From the NCBI RefSeq assembly GCF_913774285.1, contig NZ_CAJYHX010000003.1, forward strand, positions 38,037-102,036: a stretch of 64,000 bases of DNA. The letters run 5' to 3'. Source of the stretch: an uncultured Sphingomonas sp. GTDB taxonomy: Bacteria; Pseudomonadota; Alphaproteobacteria; Sphingomonadales; Sphingomonadaceae. Positions 37,829 to 47,773 of this stretch are shown here, in pieces. The notes under the pieces were generated by a model. It had not been told where the DNA came from. It searched no databases and was given only the letters and a program-made list of their open reading frames with translations. The stretch's first letter is position 1. Each line of letters starts with the position of its first letter. A program made the translations under genes and the position numbers.

Positions 37829-38713
37829 CTACTCCGCCGCCACCGGCACCATCACCTCAATCACCGCCGGCGCCACTTTCGCTGTCACCGGCGTCTTGGC
37901 CAGCACCTCGCCGTCGATCGAGATCGGCAGCGACGGCTCGGTCGCCACCCGCAGCGATTGGCCGCGGAAGGTCACCGTATCCTCCTTGCGCGCCTCCAGC
38001 CGCAGCACCGAGGCCGCCCAGTTGCGGACCAGCCGGGACTTGGTCGGGCCCTTCACCACCTGGACGACGATCTCGCCCGAGGCGACCTCGGCCTCGTCGA
38101 CCAGCTCGGTGCCGCCATGGAACGGCCCGTTCGAGATCCGTACCTCCACCGCGCGCAGGCGCTTGGCGTCCTTGCCCTCGCCGACGATCACCGTGAACGG
38201 CTTGAACTTGACGAACTGCAGCGCCGCCCAGCTGAGATAGCCCATCCGCCCGAACCAGCGCTTGGCGTTGTGCGGCACGGTCTCGGCGATCTGCGGCGAC
38301 AGGCCGATCGCGGCGGTGCTCGCGTAATAGTCGTCGTCGATCATGCCGAGGTCGATCCGCTTCGGCTGCCCCCTCAGGATCGCATCCACCGCGCCGTCCA
38401 CGTCGAGCGGAATGCCGAGCGAGCGGGCGAAGCTATTGGCGGTGCCGAGCGGCAGTACGCCCAGCGTCACGCCTTTGCCCACCAGCTTGTCGACCAGCCC
38501 GCTGATCGTCCCGTCTCCGCCGCCGAGGATCACCAGCTCGGGCTGCTTCGCCAGCACTTCGTCGAGCACCGCTTCCAGCCGATCGGGATCGTCGACGGCA
38601 TGCGCGTCGACGGGCATGTCCTGCTCGCCGAACCGGGCGCAGGCGCGGTCGAACCAGTCCTGGCCGTGGCGGGACTTGGTGTTGACGACCATCGCCGCCG
38701 ATTTAAATGCCAT
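37829..38713 (-). CDS. Diacylglycerol kinase family lipid kinase
   Basis: The 294-residue protein shows MVVNTKSRHG near the N-terminus, the nucleotide-binding ILGGGDGTISGLVDKL and LGVLPLGTANSFARSLG, which are the DAGK catalytic signatures. The C-terminal beta domain includes ISNGPFHGGTELVDEAEV and SISIDGEVL-like segments. Such enzymes (YegS/BmrU type) phosphorylate diacylglycerol or related lipids; sphingomonads have sphingoid lipids, so the substrate is open. The start at 38713 has AAGGGG upstream. It is divergent from the second photolyase. Confidence 0.9.
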   Translation of the reverse strand: MAFKSAAMVVNTKSRHGQDWFDRACARFGEQDMPVDAHAVDDPDRLEAVLDEVLAKQPELVILGGGDGTISGLVDKLVGKGVTLGVLPLGTANSFARSLGIPLDVDGAVDAILRGQPKRIDLGMIDDDYYASTAAIGLSPQIAETVPHNAKRWFGRMGYLSWAALQFVKFKPFTVIVGEGKDAKRLRAVEVRISNGPFHGGTELVDEAEVASGEIVVQVVKGPTKSRLVRNWAASVLRLEARKEDTVTFRGQSLRVATEPSLPISIDGEVLAKTPVTAKVAPAVIEVMVPVAAE

Positions 38714-38784
38714 GGGAGCCCCTTGATTGATGACGGAAGCGTAACGCCTGTTGTCGTCGATCGGGTCCACGCTACCTGATCCAG

Positions 38785-38793
38785 CGGACAGGT
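38785..38793 (+). promoter_or_regulatory. Shared upstream element CGGACAGGT, copy at the second photolyase
   Basis: The nine-base core of the elements at 15828 and 19846 recurs here, ending 33 bases before the photolyase start. With ACCTG ten bases before CAGGT it also forms an inverted repeat. It suggests that this distant photolyase belongs to the same regulon. Confidence 0.5.
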
Positions 38794-38826
38794 GGCCTTG
38801 GTGTGCACTTGCGCGTTTGTGCGCCT

Positions 38827-40200
38827 ATGACTGCACCCGTCCTGCTCTGGTTCCGCCGCGACCTTCGCCTTGCCGATCAACCCGCGCTCGTCGCCGCGGT
38901 GGAGGCGGGGGCTGTGATACCAGTCTATGTGCTCGACGACGAGACGGCGAAGCATCGCGCGATGGGCGGTGCTTCGCGCTGGTGGCTGCACCACAGCCTC
39001 GAAGCGCTCGACGCGGCACTGCGCGAGAAGGGATCGCGGCTGATCCTGCGTCGGGGCAAGAGCGACGAGGAACTGGCGCGGCTCGCCGAGGAGACCGGGG
39101 CGAGCACGGTCCACTGCATCTGCCATTACGAGCCCTGGTGGCGCAATGCCGAGCGCGCGGTGGCGAAGCGGCTGACGCTCTGCTGCCACGACGGCAATTA
39201 CCTGCTGCCGCCGGGTGCGGTGACAACCGGGGCGGGCAAGCCTTACAAGATCTTCACGCCCTTCTACCGGGCGCTGCGCGAACGCCTGCCCCCGGCACCG
39301 CCGCTGCGGGTGCCGCAGAAGATTGGCGCTCCGTCCAAATGGCCGAAGAGCGACACGTTGGCAGACTGGCACCTGCTCCCCACCAAGCCCGACTGGGCCG
39401 CGGGCTTCCGCGAGGAATGGACCCCCGGCGAGGCCGGCGCGCACCAGCGGCTCCGGCGGTTCCAGGACCATGCCGCGCGCTATGACGACACGCGGAACCT
39501 GCCCTCGATCGAAGGCAGCTCGCGCCTCTCGCCGCACCTTCATTTCGGCGAGCTCTCGCCGGCGCAGGTCTGGCACGCGGTCGAGGATGCCGGCGGGCAG
39601 GTGGAGGAGTATCTGCGCGAGCTGGGCTGGCGCGACTTCACCCAGAATCTGATCTGCCAGTTTCCCGACTATGCCGCGAAGAACGGCCGCCCTGCCTTCG
39701 ACAAGCTGGAGTGGCGGACCGGCAAGGCCGCCAAGGCTGATCTACGCGCCTGGCAGCGTGGGCAGACCGGCTATCCGATCGTCGATGCCGGCATGCGCCA
39801 GCTCTGGACGAGCGGCTGGATGCACAATCGCGTGCGGATGATCGCCGCCAGCTTTCTGATCAAGCACCTGCTGATCGACTGGCGCGAGGGCGAGCGCTGG
39901 TTCTGGGACACGCTGGTCGATGCCGATTACGGCAACAACGCGGTCAACTGGCAATGGGTCTCGGGCTCGGGCGTCGATTCGAGCCAGTGGAGCCGGGTGA
40001 TGGCGCCGCTCACCCAATCCGAGAAGTTCGATGCGGCGGGCTATATCCGGCAATGGGTGCCGGAGCTCGCCAAGCTATCCGACGCCGCGATCCACGATCC
40101 GGACGCGGCGGGCTGCCGCCCTGCCGCCTATCCGCCCAAGCGCATCGACCACCGCGAGGCACGGGAGCGCGCGCTCGCGGCGGGCAGGGCGGTCCGCTGA
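38827..40200 (+). CDS. phr: Deoxyribodipyrimidine (CPD) photolyase
   Basis: The 457-residue enzyme uses blue light and FADH- to split cyclobutane pyrimidine dimers. The antenna domain begins LLWFRRDLRLADQPAL. The FAD domain has SRLSPHLHFGELSP, GYPIVDAGMRQLWTSGWMHN and RMIAASFLIKHLLIDW, and the tryptophans WQWVSGSGVDSSQW follow. These are class I CPD photolyase blocks. The ATG at 38827 is preferred over a GTG 24 bases upstream. It is of a different family from the FeS photolyase at 18267. Confidence 0.97.
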   Translation: MTAPVLLWFRRDLRLADQPALVAAVEAGAVIPVYVLDDETAKHRAMGGASRWWLHHSLEALDAALREKGSRLILRRGKSDEELARLAEETGASTVHCICHYEPWWRNAERAVAKRLTLCCHDGNYLLPPGAVTTGAGKPYKIFTPFYRALRERLPPAPPLRVPQKIGAPSKWPKSDTLADWHLLPTKPDWAAGFREEWTPGEAGAHQRLRRFQDHAARYDDTRNLPSIEGSSRLSPHLHFGELSPAQVWHAVEDAGGQVEEYLRELGWRDFTQNLICQFPDYAAKNGRPAFDKLEWRTGKAAKADLRAWQRGQTGYPIVDAGMRQLWTSGWMHNRVRMIAASFLIKHLLIDWREGERWFWDTLVDADYGNNAVNWQWVSGSGVDSSQWSRVMAPLTQSEKFDAAGYIRQWVPELAKLSDAAIHDPDAAGCRPAAYPPKRIDHREARERALAAGRAVR

Positions 40201-40206
40201 GGCGGC

Positions 40207-40497
40207 TCAGCCGCAGCGGGCGTCGGTGATCGTGCCGGCGGCGTCGATATGGAGGTTCAGCCGGTCGACGCGGAGGTCCATCGTCACCGCCGAGCCCGGC
40301 TCTATCCAGCGCACGCGCTTGGCGCCCGAGCGGGCCAGTGCATCCGCCTCGACCGTGGGTGAGCGCTGCTTGCCCTTGAGGTCCTGGATGCGGTTGGCGT
40401 CGCATTCGACCATCGCGGGCAACGGCTCGGCCTTTTTCTGCGGGGCGCAACCGGCGGCGGTGCCCGCCAGCGCGAGAAGCATGAGGGTGCGGATCAT
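40207..40497 (-). CDS. I78-family peptidase inhibitor lipoprotein
   Basis: The 96-residue protein has a signal peptide ending in a lipobox (AGTAAGC). A small domain follows with CDANRIQDLKGKQ and TMDLRVDRLNLHIDAAGTI, ending DARCG, the I78 inhibitor signature with two Cys that can pair. I78 proteins inhibit serine peptidases. The start overlaps the RNase D stop (ATGA), so it is translated with rnd. Confidence 0.85.
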   Translation of the reverse strand: MIRTLMLLALAGTAAGCAPQKKAEPLPAMVECDANRIQDLKGKQRSPTVEADALARSGAKRVRWIEPGSAVTMDLRVDRLNLHIDAAGTITDARCG

Positions 40498-41669
40498 GCG
40501 GGCTCCTCGGTGCGGCTCATCTTGAGCTTGCCGTTGCGCACGGCGAAGGCGAGCTGGCCCTCGACCAGCGCCAGCGCGTCGCGGCCGAACTGCTCGTAGC
40601 GCCAGCCCTCCAGGATCGGCAGGTCCTTGCGGACCCCGGCGGCGAGCGCCTCGAGGTCCTCCGATCGGGCGAGCAGGCGCGGCGCGACGTTGACTTCCTT
40701 GGCGCGGATCTTGAGCAGCAGCTTGAGCAGATCGGCGACCAGCGCGCCGTCCTTGCCGAGCGAGGGCTTGCGCTCCTCGCGGCCCGGCATCTCGTCCGCC
40801 GGCATGGGCTTCGACTCGGCAATTGCGGCCATCATCCGCCCGCCAATGTCATTGCCCGCCCAGGCGGCGGAGAGGCCGCGCACCTTGGCGAGATCGCTCT
40901 GCTTGCGCGGCGGGTTGGCGGCGAGATCGGCCAGCGTCTCGTCCTTGACGATGCGGCCGCGCGGCAGGTCCTTGCCCTGCGCCTCCAGCTCACGCCAGCG
41001 GGCCAGCGCCTTGAGTCGGCCGAGCACCTCGGGCTTGCGGCTGTTGATGCGGACGCGCTGCCACACCTGGTCGGGATCGTTGCGGTAATTCTCGGGGTCG
41101 GAGATGCGCTCCATCTCCTGGTCCAGCCACACGCCGCGACCGGATTTGCGCAGTTTCTCCAGCATCTTGGGGAAAATCTTGGAGAGGTGGGTCACGTCGG
41201 CGATCGCATAATCGATCTGGCGCTTGTCGAGCGGGCGGCGTGCCCAGTCGGTGAAGCGTGCGCCCTTGTCGACGACGATGCCGAGATAGGTGTCGACGAG
41301 GTTGGAATAGCCGATCTGCTCGCCCTGGCCGAGCGCCATCGCCGCGACCTGGGTGTCAAACATCGGGTGCGGGGTCTTGCCGGTGAGGTTGTAGACGATC
41401 TCGATGTCCTGGCCGCCGGCGTGGAACACCTTGAGCACGTCCTCATTCTCGACCAGCAGGTCGAGCAGGGGCCCCATGTCGAGATCCGGGGCCATCGGAT
41501 CGATCGCCGCGGCCTCCTTGTCGTTCGCCACCTGGATCAGGCAGAGCTCGGGCCAGTAGCTGTTTTCGCGCATGAACTCGGTGTCGACCGTGATGAAGTC
41601 GGACTTCGCGAGACGTTTGCAGAGATCGGCGAGGGTGACGCTGTCTTCGATCAGACCATGAATGTGCAT
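40494..41669 (-). CDS. rnd: Ribonuclease D
   Basis: The 391-residue 3'-5' exoribonuclease trims tRNA and other stable RNA ends. The DEDDy exonuclease domain has [11 protein letters not shown] (Exo I), [12 protein letters not shown] (Exo II) and [10 protein letters not shown] (Exo III with Tyr). An HRDC domain follows at about 210-290. The ATG at 41669 ([10 protein letters not shown]) is the family start. It is divergent from aspS across 146 bases and overlaps the downstream inhibitor gene. Confidence 0.95.
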   Translation of the reverse strand: MHIHGLIEDSVTLADLCKRLAKSDFITVDTEFMRENSYWPELCLIQVANDKEAAAIDPMAPDLDMGPLLDLLVENEDVLKVFHAGGQDIEIVYNLTGKTPHPMFDTQVAAMALGQGEQIGYSNLVDTYLGIVVDKGARFTDWARRPLDKRQIDYAIADVTHLSKIFPKMLEKLRKSGRGVWLDQEMERISDPENYRNDPDQVWQRVRINSRKPEVLGRLKALARWRELEAQGKDLPRGRIVKDETLADLAANPPRKQSDLAKVRGLSAAWAGNDIGGRMMAAIAESKPMPADEMPGREERKPSLGKDGALVADLLKLLLKIRAKEVNVAPRLLARSEDLEALAAGVRKDLPILEGWRYEQFGRDALALVEGQLAFAVRNGKLKMSRTEEPA

Positions 41670-41815
41670 CCAACGCCCATATACCGGTCTTCGGGTTGAC
41701 AAAAGTGGGGTGTGACCGGAATGCGCGCGGTCATAGTGTTTCAATATCGTCGCGCCGGCCCGGACCGGCACCGCCAAGCGTGGCGGGAAGACGCCAAGGT
41801 GAGAAGAACCGCATC

Positions 41816-43618
41816 ATGCACGCCTATCGCACGCACACCTGCGCCCAGCTCCGTTCTACGGATGTCGGGCAGACCGTCCGCCTGTCGGGCTGGGTGCACC
41901 GCAAGCGCGACCATGGCGACCTGGTGTTCGTCGACCTGCGCGATCATTACGGCATCACCCAGATCGTCACCGACGCGAGCGGCCCGGCCTTCGACGCGAT
42001 CGAGTCGCTGCGTTCCGAATCGGTGATTACCGTCACCGGCACGGTCGTCGCCCGCGATGCCAGCGTGGTGAACGCGAACCTGCCGACCGGCGAGATCGAG
42101 GTCCGCGCGGCGGAAGTGACGGTCCAGTCGGCCGCCGCCGACCTGCCGATGCCGGTGTTCGGCGAGCAGGAATATCCGGAAGAGATCCGCCTGCGGAACC
42201 GCTATCTCGATCTGCGCCGCGAGAAGGTCCACAAGAACATCCTGCTGCGCTCGAACGTGATCGCGTCGCTGCGCCGCCGGATGATCGACCAGGGCTTCAC
42301 CGAGTTCCAGACGCCGATCCTCACCGCGTCGAGCCCTGAGGGCGCGCGCGACTATCTCGTCCCCAGCCGCGTCCATCCGGGCAAGTTCTACGCGCTGCCG
42401 CAGGCGCCGCAGATGTTCAAGCAACTGCTGATGGTCGCCGGGTTCGACCGCTATTTCCAGATCGCGCCGTGCTTCCGCGACGAGGACGCCCGCGCCGACC
42501 GCTCGCCGGGTGAATTCTACCAGCTCGACTTCGAGATGAGCTTCGTCACCCAGGACGACGTGTTCGCCGCGATCGAGCCGGTGCTGCACGGCGTGTTCGA
42601 GGAGTTCGCCGACTGGGAGGGCATGGGCCGCACCGTCAGCGCGCTGCCGTTCAAGCGCATCCCGTACCGCGAGTCGATGCTCAAATACGGCAACGACAAG
42701 CCGGACCTGCGCAACCCGCTGGTGATCACCGACGTGTCGGACTTCTTCAAGGGCTCGGGCTTCGGCCGCTTCGCCTCGATCGTCGAGGGCGGCGACGTCG
42801 TCCGCGCGATTCCGGCGCCGGGCACGCACGAGAAGAGCCGCAAGTTCTTCGACGACATGAACAGCTGGGCGCAGAGCGAAGGCTTCCCCGGCCTCGGCTA
42901 TGCGACGCAGAAGGACGGCGTGTTCGGCGGCCCGATCGCCAACAACCATGGCCAGGACGGCATGAAGGCGATTGCCGAAGCCATGGGCCTCGGCCCGAAC
43001 GACGGCATCTTCTTCGCCGCGGGCAAGGAAGCGCAGGCGGCCAAGCTCGCCGGCCTGGCGCGCACCCGCGTCGCCGAGCAGCTGGAGCTGATCGACAAGA
43101 AGCGCTTCGAGTTCTGCTGGATCGTCGACTTCCCGATGTTCGAGTATGACGAGGACGCGAAGAAGGTCGACTTCAGCCACAACCCCTTCTCGATGCCGCA
43201 GGGCGAGCTGGAGGCGCTGGAGACCAAGGACCCGCTCGACATCCTCGCCTATCAGTACGACATCGTCTGCAACGGCATCGAGCTGTCCTCGGGCGCGATC
43301 CGGAACCACAAGCCGGAGATCATGTACAAGGCGTTCGAGATCGCCGGGTATACCCAGCAGGACGTCGATACGAACTTCTCGGGCATGATCAACGCCTTCA
43401 AGTTCGGTGCGCCGCCGCACGGCGGTTCGGCCCCGGGCGTCGACCGCATCGTGATGCTGCTCGCCGACGAGCCGAACATCCGCGAGGTGATCGCCTTCCC
43501 GATGACGCAGAAGGCCGAGGACCTGATGATGCACGCGCCGTCGGCGGTGAGCGACAAGCAGCTCAAGGAACTGCACATCCGCCTGGCACCGGGCGTCGAC
43601 GGCCCCAAGGCGGGCTGA
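41816..43618 (+). CDS. aspS: Aspartyl-tRNA synthetase
   Basis: This 600-residue class IIb enzyme has an N-terminal OB-fold anticodon domain ([23 protein letters not shown]), class II motif 1 ([20 protein letters not shown]), motif 2 ([20 protein letters not shown]), a bacterial GAD insertion at about 290-420, and motif 3 ([19 protein letters not shown]). No asnS is visible in the window, so I cannot say whether it is non-discriminating. The ATG at 41816 gives the normal start. Confidence 0.98.
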   Translation: MHAYRTHTCAQLRSTDVGQTVRLSGWVHRKRDHGDLVFVDLRDHYGITQIVTDASGPAFDAIESLRSESVITVTGTVVARDASVVNANLPTGEIEVRAAEVTVQSAAADLPMPVFGEQEYPEEIRLRNRYLDLRREKVHKNILLRSNVIASLRRRMIDQGFTEFQTPILTASSPEGARDYLVPSRVHPGKFYALPQAPQMFKQLLMVAGFDRYFQIAPCFRDEDARADRSPGEFYQLDFEMSFVTQDDVFAAIEPVLHGVFEEFADWEGMGRTVSALPFKRIPYRESMLKYGNDKPDLRNPLVITDVSDFFKGSGFGRFASIVEGGDVVRAIPAPGTHEKSRKFFDDMNSWAQSEGFPGLGYATQKDGVFGGPIANNHGQDGMKAIAEAMGLGPNDGIFFAAGKEAQAAKLAGLARTRVAEQLELIDKKRFEFCWIVDFPMFEYDEDAKKVDFSHNPFSMPQGELEALETKDPLDILAYQYDIVCNGIELSSGAIRNHKPEIMYKAFEIAGYTQQDVDTNFSGMINAFKFGAPPHGGSAPGVDRIVMLLADEPNIREVIAFPMTQKAEDLMMHAPSAVSDKQLKELHIRLAPGVDGPKAG

Positions 43619-43634
43619 GGGGCGACGGTCGGTC

Positions 43635-44651
43635 ATGCGCGTCGCGGTGTTCAACACCAAGGCCTATGACCGCCGCTTCCTTTCCGAGGCCAATGCGCGC
43701 TTCGGCCATGACCTGACCTTTCTCGAACCCCGCCTCGATGCGCTGACCGCCACGCTGGCGGCGGGGCACGAGGCGATTAGCGTTTTCGTGAACGACGGCG
43801 TGGACGGGGCGGTGCTAGAGGCGCTGTCTGGGGTCGGCGTGCGGCTGTTGGCGCTCCGCTGCGCCGGCTTCAACAATGTCGATCTCTTCGCGGCCGAGCG
43901 GCTGGGCATCGCGGTCGTGCGGGTGCCCGCCTATTCGCCGCATGCGGTGGCGGAGTTCACCGTCGGACTGCTGCTGGCGGTCGACCGTCAGATCCCGCGT
44001 GCCTGGTCGCGGGTGCGAGAAAACAACTTCGCGCTCGATGGGCTGATCGGCCGCAATCTCCACGGCCGCACGGTCGGCGTCGTCGGCACGGGCAAAATCG
44101 GAGCGCTGGTCGCCCGCGCGCTGCGGGCCGGGTTCGGCTGCACCGTGCTGGCGAGCGACCTCCATGCCGATCCCGAGCTGGAGGCAATCGGTGTCCGCTA
44201 TGTGCCGCGCGACGAGTTGCTGCGCACTGCCGAGATCGTAACCCTGCATTGCCCGCTCACGCCCGAGACGCACCGGCTGATCAATGCGGAGGTGATTGCC
44301 GAAGCGCGCGAAGGGCTGGTGATCGTCAACACCAGCCGCGGCGCGCTGATCGACACGGCGGCGCTGATCGACGGGCTCAAGGCACGCAAGGTCCGCGCGG
44401 TGGCGCTCGACGTCTACGAGCAGGAGGCGGACCTGTTCTTCGAGGACCTCTCCAACGAGATCATCGCCGACGACCAGTTCCAGCGGCTGCTCACTTTCCC
44501 CAACGTACTCGTGACCGGCCACCAGGCCTTCCTCACCGAGGAGGCGCTATCCGCCATCGCGGAGACGACGCTGGCCAGCATCGCCAATTTTGAAGCCGGG
44601 CGCCCGCTTGCCAATCGCGTCGATGCAGCCTTGATCGCCGCGCCGCGTTGA
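43635..44651 (+). CDS. D-2-hydroxyacid dehydrogenase (D-lactate dehydrogenase type)
   Basis: The 338-residue NAD enzyme shows LRCAGFNNVDL, the nucleotide fold GVVGTGKIGALVARAL, substrate Arg in VNTSRGALIDT, Glu in VYEQEADLFFED and catalytic His in VTGHQAFLTEEAL. These match the LdhA branch that reduces pyruvate to D-lactate, though related 2-ketoacids are possible. It starts 16 bases after aspS and runs into ppk2. Confidence 0.9.
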   Translation: MRVAVFNTKAYDRRFLSEANARFGHDLTFLEPRLDALTATLAAGHEAISVFVNDGVDGAVLEALSGVGVRLLALRCAGFNNVDLFAAERLGIAVVRVPAYSPHAVAEFTVGLLLAVDRQIPRAWSRVRENNFALDGLIGRNLHGRTVGVVGTGKIGALVARALRAGFGCTVLASDLHADPELEAIGVRYVPRDELLRTAEIVTLHCPLTPETHRLINAEVIAEAREGLVIVNTSRGALIDTAALIDGLKARKVRAVALDVYEQEADLFFEDLSNEIIADDQFQRLLTFPNVLVTGHQAFLTEEALSAIAETTLASIANFEAGRPLANRVDAALIAAPR

Positions 44652-44659
44652 GCAGCCCC

Positions 44660-45436
44660 ATGACCATCGATCTTTCCGATTACGAGACCGGCGACCATTT
44701 CGACGGCGATTACGAAACCGAACTCGCCAAGCTCCAGAAGCGGCTGAGCCATATCCAGACCGCGCACATCATCCACAAACGCCGCGCCATCGTGGCGTTC
44801 GAGGGCTGGGATGCGGCGGGGAAGGGCGGCGTGATCAAGCGCCTCACCGCCGAATGGGACCCACGCTATTACGAGGTCTGGCCGATCTCCGCGCCGACCC
44901 AGGAAGAGCTGTCCCATCATTTCCTCTGGCGCTTCTGGCAGCGGCTTCCGGCCCAGCACAACATCGCGGTGTTCGATCGTACCTGGTATGGCCGGGTGCT
45001 GGTCGAGCGGGTCGAGGGCTATGCAAGCGAAACCGACTGGCGCCGCGGCTATGCCGAGATCAACGATTTCGAGGCGCAGCAGGTCAACAACGGCGCGACG
45101 CTGATCAAGCTCTTCCTGCACGTCACGCAGAAGACCCAGGACAAGCGGCTGCGCGACCGGCTGACCCATCCGTGGAAGCGCTGGAAGACCGGCATGGACG
45201 ATTTCCGCAACCGCGCGCGCCGCGCCGACTATCTCGATGCCATGCACGAGATGTTCCACGAGACCGACACGCCGCACGCGCGCTGGACGGTGATCGACGG
45301 CAACAACAAGAAGGCGGCACGGATCGCGGCGCTGACCGCGATCGCCGAGCAGCTGGAAAAGCATGTCCCGATGGTGCCGCCCGAGCTCGATCCGCAGGTC
45401 GTGAAGGTCGCCACCGAAGCGCTGGGGAAGTTCTAG
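44660..45436 (+). CDS. ppk2: Polyphosphate kinase 2
   Basis: The 258-residue PPK2 protein transfers phosphate between polyphosphate and nucleoside diphosphates or monophosphates. It has the Walker A FEGWDAAGKGGVIKR, Walker B-like IAVFDRTWYGRVLVERVEG and a lid segment with RLTHPWKRWK. The length fits single-domain class I PPK2. The ATG at 44660 lies nine bases after the ldhA-type stop; an in-frame TTG exists at 44648. Confidence 0.93.
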   Translation: MTIDLSDYETGDHFDGDYETELAKLQKRLSHIQTAHIIHKRRAIVAFEGWDAAGKGGVIKRLTAEWDPRYYEVWPISAPTQEELSHHFLWRFWQRLPAQHNIAVFDRTWYGRVLVERVEGYASETDWRRGYAEINDFEAQQVNNGATLIKLFLHVTQKTQDKRLRDRLTHPWKRWKTGMDDFRNRARRADYLDAMHEMFHETDTPHARWTVIDGNNKKAARIAALTAIAEQLEKHVPMVPPELDPQVVKVATEALGKF

Positions 45437-45442
45437 CCCTAA

Positions 45443-45574
45443 TCCCTCCCCGGAACGGGGAGGGGGACCACGCGGCGCAGCCGCGTGGTGGAGGGGGATC
45501 TCCGCAGGCGTTGCCCCTCGTGGAAGCCCCCTCCACCATGCTGCGCATGGTCCCCCTCCCCGTGCCGGGGAGGA
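45443..45574. repeat. Inverted pair of hairpin repeats
   Basis: The left unit (45443-45497) and the complement of the right unit (45527-45574) are nearly the same. Each holds CCCCGG, ACGGGGAGGGGG, ACCA, then TGGTGGAGGGGG, with a small inner hairpin (CGCGGC or TGCGCA type). About 29 bases lie between. It fills the gap between convergent ppk2 and the carbonic anhydrase gene. Confidence 0.75.
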
Positions 45575-45583
45575 TCTAGGAAG

Positions 45584-46213
45584 TTACGCCGCCGCGAAGG
45601 TGCCGTCGTCGCCCATCACGTGAAGCACGCCATCGGCGATCGCAAAATATGCCCCGTGGATCTTCAGCTTACCGGCTGCCTCGCGCTCGGCGACGAAAGG
45701 AAAGGTCCGCAGGTTTCGGATCGAGACGCGGACGGTCTCCTGCTCCATCGCGCGCACCGCCTCGGGCCCCTCGCCATGCTCGGCGACGATTTTCTCGCGC
45801 GCGCCGTCCAGCATGTCGACCCAGTGCGCGATGAACCCGCCTTCGCCTTGCTCGGCATCGGCGAAGCGCTGGGTGAGTGCCGCATGCGCGCCGCCGCACG
45901 CGCCGTGGCCCATCACCACGATCTCCGGCACTTCGAGCTGCGTCACCGCGAACTCCAGCGCCGCCGACACGCCGTGGCGACCGCCACCCATCTCGAAGGG
46001 CGGCACGAGATTGGCGACATTGCGCACCACGAAGATCTCGCCCGGCGAGGTATCGAAGATCTGCGCCGGATCGACTCGGCTGTCGGAGCAGGCGATCACC
46101 ATCACCTTGGGGCTCTGACCTTCGGACAGCTCGGCCCAGCGGGCGCGCTGCTGGCTCCAGCCTTCGGTGCGGAAGCGGTGATAGCCGCCGATGAGTTCTC
46201 GAAATCCTGCCAT
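45584..46213 (-). CDS. Beta-class carbonic anhydrase
   Basis: This 209-residue enzyme interconverts CO2 and bicarbonate. The zinc ligands appear as ACSDSRVDP (Cys; Asp-Arg dyad) and GHGACGG (His and Cys). The length is typical of bacterial beta enzymes. It is divergent from lipA across 130 bases. Confidence 0.95.
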   Translation of the reverse strand: MAGFRELIGGYHRFRTEGWSQQRARWAELSEGQSPKVMVIACSDSRVDPAQIFDTSPGEIFVVRNVANLVPPFEMGGGRHGVSAALEFAVTQLEVPEIVVMGHGACGGAHAALTQRFADAEQGEGGFIAHWVDMLDGAREKIVAEHGEGPEAVRAMEQETVRVSIRNLRTFPFVAEREAAGKLKIHGAYFAIADGVLHVMGDDGTFAAA

Positions 46214-46343
46214 GTGCGTCGCCTAGTCGTCCTTGTTGGGCTTGTCGACGGGGCGAACGCGCTTGCGCCGCTTACGCTCCTTGCAACGCCATGCGCAATT
46301 TCCGGGACTGGCGAAACGCGTCCGGGCGCTCTATCTGCCCCCC

Positions 46344-47276
46344 ATGAACGAGCAGACTCCGCTGCCGCGCCCCGAGCGCGTCCGCAAGCCCGACTGGATC
46401 CGCGTCAAGGCCCCGACCTCGGAAGGGTTCGCCAAGACCCGCGCCCTGATGCGCTCCAAGAACCTCGTCACCGTGTGCGAGGAAGCCGCCTGTCCGAACA
46501 TCGGCGAGTGCTGGACCAAGAAACACGCAACGGTGATGATCCTGGGCGACGTCTGCACGCGTGCCTGCCGCTTCTGCAACGTCAAGACCGGCATGCCGCG
46601 CAAGGTCGATCCGCTGGAGCCCCAGCACGTCGCCGAGGCGGCGCTGCAGATGGGCCTGGAGCATATCGTCATCACCTCGGTGGACCGCGACGACCTGCCC
46701 GACGGCGGTGCCAGCCAGTTCGTCAAGGTGATCGAGGCGATCCGCAAGGCGAGCCCGACCACCACGATCGAGATCCTCACCCCGGATTTCCGCAACAAGC
46801 ACGAGGCCGCCGTCGAGGCGATCGTCGCCGCGCGGCCGGACGTGTACAACCATAATCTCGAGACCGTCCCCAGGCTCTATCCGATGATCCGCCCGGGCGC
46901 GCGCTATTATGCTTCGCTGCGCCTGCTGGAGACGGTGAAGCGGCTCGATCCGTCGATCTTCACCAAGTCGGGCATCATGCTCGGCCTGGGCGAGCAGCGC
47001 CTGGAAGTGCACCAGGTGATGGACGACATGCGCTCGGCCGACATCGATTTCCTGACCATGGGCCAGTATCTTCAGCCGACGCCGAAACATGCGAAGGTCG
47101 AGGAGTTCGTGACCCCGCAGAACTTCCAGGCCTATGGCGCGATCGCGCGGGCCAAGGGCTTCCTGCAGGTCGCATCGAGCCCCCTCACGCGCTCCAGCTA
47201 CCACGCCGGCGAGGACTTCGCCGAAATGCGCGCGGCCCGCGAGGCCAAGCTGGCGAAGGCGAGCGCCAAGGCCTGA
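46344..47276 (+). CDS. lipA: Lipoyl synthase
   Basis: The 310-residue radical-SAM enzyme inserts two sulfurs into protein-bound octanoyl groups. The auxiliary cluster cysteines are in [12 protein letters not shown], the radical-SAM CxxxCxxC is [10 protein letters not shown], and the C-terminal RSSYHAGE holds the Ser ligand of the auxiliary cluster. The ATG at 46344 gives the normal start. The stop overlaps the COQ10-type gene (TGATG). Confidence 0.98.
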   Translation: MNEQTPLPRPERVRKPDWIRVKAPTSEGFAKTRALMRSKNLVTVCEEAACPNIGECWTKKHATVMILGDVCTRACRFCNVKTGMPRKVDPLEPQHVAEAALQMGLEHIVITSVDRDDLPDGGASQFVKVIEAIRKASPTTTIEILTPDFRNKHEAAVEAIVAARPDVYNHNLETVPRLYPMIRPGARYYASLRLLETVKRLDPSIFTKSGIMLGLGEQRLEVHQVMDDMRSADIDFLTMGQYLQPTPKHAKVEEFVTPQNFQAYGAIARAKGFLQVASSPLTRSSYHAGEDFAEMRAAREAKLAKASAKA

Positions 47277-47773
47277 TGCCCAAGCACAGCGAAACCCGGC
47301 AGCTTCCTTACTCGCCGGAACAGATGTTCGATCTGGTGGCCGATGTCGCGCGCTACCCCGAGTTCCTGCCCTGGGTGAGCGCGATGCGCGTCCGCTCGTC
47401 GAGCGACACCCAGGTCGTCGCGGACATGATCGTCGGCTTCAAGGGGCTGCGCGAGACCTTCACCTCGCGCGTTACCAAGGTGCGCCCCGAGACCGTCCAT
47501 GTCGAATATGTCGATGGGCCGCTCAAGCACCTGTCGAACGACTGGAAGTTCCGGCCGGACGGGCAGGGCGGCTGCTATGTCGATTTCTGCGTCGACTTCG
47601 CGTTCAAGAACCGGGTGTTCGAGATGCTGGCCGGCCAGGTGTTCGACCGCGCGCTCCGCAAGATGATCGGTGCGTTCGAGGAGCGCGCGGCGAAGCTTTA
47701 CGCCGCTTCGGGTTCCTCGACCGGCACCTCGGGCGACGGCATCAACAGGTCGAGCGCGCACAACGCCGCCTGA
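47276..47773 (+). CDS. COQ10/RatA-type START-fold protein
   Basis: The 165-residue protein has the polyketide-cyclase/START fold with [32 protein letters not shown] and [21 protein letters not shown]10 proteins bind ubiquinone and help its use in respiration; E. coli RatA is a homologue. It is translationally coupled to lipA. The last 25 residues or so ([20 protein letters not shown]) are antisense to the 3' end of the pncC gene, a 76-base convergent overlap, and look like an acquired tail. Confidence 0.87.
   Translation: MPKHSETRQLPYSPEQMFDLVADVARYPEFLPWVSAMRVRSSSDTQVVADMIVGFKGLRETFTSRVTKVRPETVHVEYVDGPLKHLSNDWKFRPDGQGGCYVDFCVDFAFKNRVFEMLAGQVFDRALRKMIGAFEERAAKLYAASGSSTGTSGDGINRSSAHNAA

Noticed and set aside
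41696..41724. TTGACA as the -35 box of an aspS promoter
   Set aside because: The -35 box is perfect, but the bases 17 or 18 positions downstream (GAATGC, AATGCG) are poor -10 boxes, so I did not list it.
46214..46290. A small Lys/Arg-rich minus-strand frame upstream of the carbonic anhydrase gene
   Set aside because: It has no usable start codon after the upstream in-frame stop.
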